This document shows, in pieces, positions 36,835-40,310 of a stretch of 40,310 nt of DNA. Origin of the DNA: Planctomycetota bacterium (GTDB lineage: Bacteria > Planctomycetota > Planctomycetia > Pirellulales > Lacipirellulaceae); the NCBI GenBank assembly GCA_022614705.1, contig JAKEIB010000179.1:1-40310 (forward strand). The letters are read 5' to 3'. A program made the translations under genes and the position numbers. Every line of letters begins with the position of its first letter. The stretch's first letter is position 1. The notes below the pieces were generated by a model, which worked only from the letters and a program-made list of their open reading frames with translations, was not told the DNA's origin and made no database searches.

Positions 36835-39300
36835 ATGGCGGGCGATCCCCTCAAAAAGGTGCAGGCCGGCGAGCGGCTCAATATCCCGGCTGAGGCCTAC
36901 AACGCATTCATTGATGCCGCGCGAGCGACGCGCGGGCAGCAGGCGCTGGGCGCCAATGCGGATGCCTTCTCGCGCCAAACAACGCTCGCCAAGGTCCGCA
37001 ACCTCACCGGCGCCAATCGTGAGCGGTTTTCGATTGTTGGTTTGAGTCAGCCGATAGTTCCGCCTGCGGACAACGAAGCCGAGTTCTTGCGGCAGACGAC
37101 GTTCGATGGCGTCATGCCGGCCAGCGGATATGAACATCGTTTCGGCGTGCTACTCGAGCCGCTCGGCGTCAACAAGATCGGCCTCGCTGCGGTTGCCGGC
37201 GTCGTACCGGTGAAAGTGCATTTCACGGCTGACGACCATAAATACGCGGTTATCAAAAACGGCGACGCGACGCGGCTCAAGAGCGCGGCCAGCGGCGAAG
37301 CCCTCATTCTTTGGCATGAAGATTTTCCAGAAAGCACCGAGCCGCCAAACATAACGCTGTGGGCACTCGTGTTTCTGGGTGCGCAACGACAGCCGCGCAT
37401 CGTTGCTGGAACGACCAATGCCGTCGTGCTCAATACGGCGAGCGAATTTCAGATCGAGAACCTTGCAGCGATCGTCGGGACCGCCCCCTCGGCGCCGCTC
37501 ACGATCCAAAACTGGTTTGGCGTCGGCTATGCACTCGGCGAATATGTCGTCGCCATCGAGCTGGCCAATGGCCAATGGGTCAACGAGCCATACTACGGTC
37601 GTGTCTATGCGACGGCCGGCGACACGTTTCCTGAAAGTCTCTACTACAAGCTGTGGGGGCACGGCGCGTTTAACCCGACGTATCACCAGCCCGTGTACTT
37701 CGAGGTGTTTGCGGCCGACCTCGTTACGCACGGCCCACCGGTGCCGCGGGCGCTGGTACGAGCGTTTACCGACAAAGGCGCGGGCGGAGGCGGAAGCTAC
37801 AGCGCTGGCTGCGGTATCAATTCTGCCCAACTGGCTGCAGACATCATCGAGGTGCTTGTCGACCCTTACGGATGCATCCTATGCGATCCAACCGCAGGGC
37901 TCAAAATCAAACTTGATCCGGATGGTTGTCTTGATTGCGGCAATGAAGCGGGACTCAAAGTAAAACTCAGCCCGGATGGTTGCTTGACCTGCGATACGTC
38001 AGTGGAAGGCGGGCTCAAGGTCAAGATTGATCCGAATGGTTGTCTCGCCTGCGACGAAGAGGATGGGCTGAAAGTAAAGGTCGACCCGGACGGCTGTCTG
38101 GAGTGCGGCGAAGATGGCCTCAAAATCGAAATCGATCCTGACGGCTGCATCGGGTGCCCGTCCGAAGGCGATGGCCTCAAAGTCATCGTCGACCCGAACG
38201 GTTGTTTGGAATGTGGTGAGGACGGACTTAGGGCGACGTATTTACCCGGCCCCGGCGTCGTCATCGCCGGCTGCGTGGTGAGCGTCAATTACGGATGTGG
38301 CCTTACGACGACATTCGGCGTTCTGCACGTCAACAACATTGACTTGGCTGGCAATGGGCTTGTTCCTGAGGGAACCTGTGGGCTTGCAGTCAACGTGGGG
38401 TGCGGCCTGGAGATCGTGGCCGATGCCGTACGTGTCAAGAACAGTGATCTCGCTGGAAATGGGCTCGGTGTCGAAGGCACATGCGGCCTCAAGGTGAACG
38501 TTGGCTGTGGTTTGGAAATTGTCTCCGACGTCGTGCAGGTGAAGACCTCCGACTTGGTAGGGAATGGCCTCGAAACGGTCGGCGGCAGCGGCCAATGCGC
38601 GATGCAGGTGAAGGTTGGCTGCGGCCTGGAGCTCGCTAGCGGTGCCGTGCGCGTCAAAAACTCCGAGCTGGCCGGAGCCGGCCTTGGCACAGAGGGCATT
38701 TGCGCCTTGAAAGTAAATGTTGGCTGCGGACTGGAAATCGTCAGCGACGCGGTGCAGGTGAAGCTCAAGCCGAGTGGCGGGCTGATTTGCACGGCGGAAG
38801 GACTAGCAACCAATATCGGCGTCGGGTGCGGCCTCGATTTTCTCGGCGACACGATTTTCTTCGATGCTCCGACCGTCGCAGGCAGCGGCCTTGTCGTGGA
38901 AGGTCCATGTTCGCTCGCCGTGAACGTCGGCTGTGGCTTGGAAGTCGTCAGCGACCAAGTGCGCGTCAGAAACGCTGATCTGGCCGGCGCCGGCCTTGCG
39001 CCGGACGGTATATGCGGCCTGAAAGTCAACACGGGCTGCGGACTCGAAATCGCCGGCGACGCCGTGCAAGTGAAGGTCGATCCGGCCGGGTGCATTGAGT
39101 GCCACGGGACTTCGGGGCTCAAGCTTAAAGGCGATCCCGTCACAATCCGCAGCATCAAGCAATGCGAACTGATGATCGAAGGCGGTGAGCTCAAGCTCAA
39201 GTTGACTTACGACGTATTTAGCATTTGCGCCGAAGCCGGTTCCGTAAATCAGATCGAAGAGTGCAGCGTTGAGGTGATTGACTGCGAGGAGGCAGCCTAA
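36835..39300 (+). CDS. Cysteine-repeat tail fibre/adhesin
   Basis: An 821-residue protein with a globular N-terminal part (about 1-335) and a long repeat shaft. Block A (residues 342-469, plus one unit near 748-766) holds eight units of the form (V/I/L)DPxGCLxCxxxxGLKVK, each with a CxxC. Block B (about 478-747) holds about seven units of 35-36 residues with GLxVEGTCGLKVNVGCGLEI and DAVRVKNSDLAGNG. This is like the GLxxxxNxLxV pattern of adenovirus fibre shafts. A short C-terminal region ends in EECSVEVIDCEEAA. Trimeric fibre function is inferred. Cys-bearing regular shafts in phages are unusual. Confidence 0.8.
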   Translation: MAGDPLKKVQAGERLNIPAEAYNAFIDAARATRGQQALGANADAFSRQTTLAKVRNLTGANRERFSIVGLSQPIVPPADNEAEFLRQTTFDGVMPASGYEHRFGVLLEPLGVNKIGLAAVAGVVPVKVHFTADDHKYAVIKNGDATRLKSAASGEALILWHEDFPESTEPPNITLWALVFLGAQRQPRIVAGTTNAVVLNTASEFQIENLAAIVGTAPSAPLTIQNWFGVGYALGEYVVAIELANGQWVNEPYYGRVYATAGDTFPESLYYKLWGHGAFNPTYHQPVYFEVFAADLVTHGPPVPRALVRAFTDKGAGGGGSYSAGCGINSAQLAADIIEVLVDPYGCILCDPTAGLKIKLDPDGCLDCGNEAGLKVKLSPDGCLTCDTSVEGGLKVKIDPNGCLACDEEDGLKVKVDPDGCLECGEDGLKIEIDPDGCIGCPSEGDGLKVIVDPNGCLECGEDGLRATYLPGPGVVIAGCVVSVNYGCGLTTTFGVLHVNNIDLAGNGLVPEGTCGLAVNVGCGLEIVADAVRVKNSDLAGNGLGVEGTCGLKVNVGCGLEIVSDVVQVKTSDLVGNGLETVGGSGQCAMQVKVGCGLELASGAVRVKNSELAGAGLGTEGICALKVNVGCGLEIVSDAVQVKLKPSGGLICTAEGLATNIGVGCGLDFLGDTIFFDAPTVAGSGLVVEGPCSLAVNVGCGLEVVSDQVRVRNADLAGAGLAPDGICGLKVNTGCGLEIAGDAVQVKVDPAGCIECHGTSGLKLKGDPVTIRSIKQCELMIEGGELKLKLTYDVFSICAEAGSVNQIEECSVEVIDCEEAA
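37858..38241. repeat. In-gene tandem repeats, block A (CxxC units)
   Basis: Seven adjacent units of about 51-63 bases encode the GLKVKxDPDGCLxC pattern in the fibre gene. The nucleotide repeats are imperfect and follow the codons, with synonymous changes, so they are old and kept by selection on the protein. Confidence 0.85.
38266..39075. repeat. In-gene tandem repeats, block B (shaft units)
   Basis: About seven units of roughly 105-110 bases encode the VGCGLEIVSDAVQVKNSDLA pattern. One unit (near 38770-38870) is degenerate, with inserted residues. Each unit carries two Cys residues at fixed positions. Confidence 0.85.
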
Positions 39301-40064
39301 TGGCACTTCTCGCGCAAGATGGCAAGCTGATCATCAAAGACGGGAAGCTGGTCGTTGACGACACGGCTCAAAGCCCGTGCTGCTGTGGAACATGCAACGG
39401 CTTCCCCAACTGCCTCTCGTGCGATGACGACACGTGGGTGCCGATGAAGCTGAACATCACGATCTCCGGCGCGCCGGGGGACGAGGGGACTTGCGATTGT
39501 CCTGAAACCGAGCACGATAAACGGCGCATTCTCTGGGACAACCTCAATGGCAGCTATCAGCTGGAACAGGACGGTCCCTACAGTACGTGTTTCAAACTCG
39601 ACTTCATTACGGATTGCTCAGAGGCTCGCGACGGCGACGCCATTCTCATCGAGGACAACGAATTCGGTTGCTGCACCGACGAGAGTGGCGGCTACGAATT
39701 GCACAATCGTTCCGAGGTTTACGTTAGCGGTATTCGAGCTTGCATCGAATGCGCGGAAGCCCGGATGCGAATTAGCAGCATCGGGTTCTCCTTCTGCAGC
39801 TGCGGCCAAAGCATTGTGGGACCGCCGCCGTTTCATTGGAGCGAATGGTCATGTGGTGTCCTGATCGACTATCCGGGTTGGCCTTGGGCATTCGTATGCG
39901 AGCTCAGGGATCACATCACGACGGCTGTTCCCTGCACGATGCAATCGATGCAGCGGGAGCTGCTCTGGTCACGGCCGACTCCGTATCCCGAATATCCTTG
40001 CTCGTTTACGTTTCCGTGTGATGATCCGGTCATCGGTCAACTTACTGCCAATCTGGCTTGCTAG
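39300..40064 (+). CDS. Cys-rich virion-block protein
   Basis: A 254-residue protein with about 22 Cys residues, in clusters such as CCCGTCNGFPNCLSC near residue 27, CDC, GCC, CIEC and CSC. The N-terminus repeats ALLAQDGKLIIKDGKLVVDD, a short beta unit. The ATG at 39300 overlaps the fibre stop (TAATG), so fibre and this product are coupled. It may be the fibre tip, a chaperone or a secreted companion. No family is recognised. Many Cys suggest disulfides or metal binding. Confidence 0.72.
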   Translation: MALLAQDGKLIIKDGKLVVDDTAQSPCCCGTCNGFPNCLSCDDDTWVPMKLNITISGAPGDEGTCDCPETEHDKRRILWDNLNGSYQLEQDGPYSTCFKLDFITDCSEARDGDAILIEDNEFGCCTDESGGYELHNRSEVYVSGIRACIECAEARMRISSIGFSFCSCGQSIVGPPPFHWSEWSCGVLIDYPGWPWAFVCELRDHITTAVPCTMQSMQRELLWSRPTPYPEYPCSFTFPCDDPVIGQLTANLAC

Positions 40065-40067
40065 AGT

Positions 40068-40295
40068 ATGAATTGGGCTTACGGCATCACTACAGTTCCG
40101 GAGCGCGTTGGCACGCTGCTACCGCAGACGATCGCATCGCTTGCTTCTGCCGGATTTGACCGCCCCATTCTGTTTGTGGACGGTCACATTTCTAGGTACG
40201 GCGACTTGGAGGTATGGCTCATCCGAAAAAATCTGCAACACAACAACGGAAGAAGATGCCGCGAATTAGCGAAGGGTTATTGGACATACGTGTGA
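40068..40295 (+). pseudogene. Glycosyltransferase-like N-terminal fragment
   Basis: A 75-residue product. The opening MNWAYGITTVPERVGTLLPQ, then TIASLASAGFDRPILFVDG, resembles the first beta-alpha-beta of a GT-A glycosyltransferase with its nucleotide-sugar binding start. After VDG, similarity to that pattern fades and the frame stops 36 residues later. A further start with a strong GGAGGT overlaps it at 40214. Either truncation or a very short real product is possible. It follows the Cys-rich gene by three bases. Confidence 0.5.
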
Positions 40296-40310
40296 GCTTG
40301 CTTTGGGTGA
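40214..40310 (+). CDS. Start of an unknown gene at the right edge
   Basis: ATG 40214 directly follows TTGGAGGT and opens a frame (MAHPKKSATQQRKKMPRISE) that is still open at the window end. The basic N-terminus could belong to a DNA-binding or transposition protein, but 32 codons do not allow an assignment. It overlaps the truncated glycosyltransferase-like frame, hinting at an insertion or rearrangement near 40190-40215. Confidence 0.4.
   Translation, partial: MAHPKKSATQQRKKMPRISEGLLDIRVSLLWV

Larger units (their letters stand above)
1..40310. mobile_element. Siphovirus-like prophage, open at both ends
   Basis: The whole window reads as one temperate phage. It has a serine integrase at the left edge, a LexA-type repressor, a primase-polymerase replication module, and a complete late operon from large terminase through portal, capsid, tail tube, tape measure and fibre. 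No contractile-sheath or baseplate-wedge gene is seen between tube and tape measure, which fits a long non-contractile tail. Neither attL nor attR is visible, because the recombinase continues beyond position 1 and the right end stops in a new reading frame. Gene gaps are all below 300 bases. That it is integrated rather than a free phage genome is inferred from the IS insertion and the broken genes. Confidence 0.85.

Noticed and set aside
37858..39075. Regular repeats resembling a CRISPR array
   Set aside because: Repeats are in frame, vary by codon, have no unique spacers of constant length and encode Cys-containing shaft units.

Overview
The window is most of a temperate siphovirus-like prophage, or a very recently integrated relative, open at both edges. 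It is GC-rich, with good Shine-Dalgarno sites and many ATGA-type overlaps. The host is probably a planctomycete (Planctomycetota, Pirellulales-like). That is an inference from a DUF2924 gene next to a zinc-ribbon serine recombinase, a Lys-rich HARE-HTH protein, cysteine-rich secreted and tail proteins, and the general look of the small hypothetical proteins. No rRNA or tRNA gene, no host housekeeping gene and no att site is visible.

Layout. (1) 1-11.7 kb, minus strand: integration and early genes. Reading against the coordinates from the lexA-like repressor at 11.57 kb, they are: an unknown gene, a sigma-like factor, a RecE/Cas4-like PD-(D/E)XK nuclease, a RecA/Sak4-like ATPase, DUF669, a small endonuclease, a DEAD/DEAH helicase, a small Cys protein broken by an IS5-family element, a metallophosphoesterase, a tiny zinc-type protein, a dATP/dGTP diphosphohydrolase-like protein, DUF1937, a HExxH metallopeptidase interrupted by an in-frame TAG, a small protein, DUF2924, and a large serine recombinase that runs off the left edge. 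(2) 11.8-16.5 kb, plus strand: primase-polymerase/ATPase, a double-hairpin region, an unknown gene, HNH nuclease, ParB-methyltransferase and an HNH/zinc-finger protein. (3) 16.6-20.7 kb, minus strand: a FitA/VapB-PIN toxin-antitoxin pair, a third RHH-like gene, several small unknowns, a HARE-HTH protein and an amidoligase. (4) 20.9-40.1 kb, plus strand: late genes in canonical order. These are large terminase, zinc ribbon, portal, fused prohead protease-major capsid protein, DUF2190 decoration protein, a 3-kb block of secreted or membrane proteins, head-tail joining genes, two tandem tail-tube paralogues, overlapping tail chaperones, tape measure, a tail protein, a CxxC-repeat tail fibre, a second Cys-rich protein and a truncated glycosyltransferase-like gene.

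How it works together. The recombinase integrates the phage. A LexA-type autocleavable repressor with a consensus promoter and a palindrome over its -10 box probably couples lysogeny to DNA damage. The ATPase/DUF669/nuclease trio plus helicase and primase-polymerase form a recombination-dependent replication module. The terminase-to-fibre operon builds a long non-contractile tail.

Most novel parts: (a) the tail fibre, with eight CxxC repeats joined to adenovirus-shaft-like repeats; (b) an exported thioredoxin-like protein, an exported trypsin-like protease and an exported Cys/Pro-rich coiled-coil protein encoded together inside the virion operon, with no recognisable endolysin in the window; (c) two lesions in the early operon, a clean 855-bp IS insertion and a lone nonsense codon, which suggest a decaying or recently domesticated prophage.
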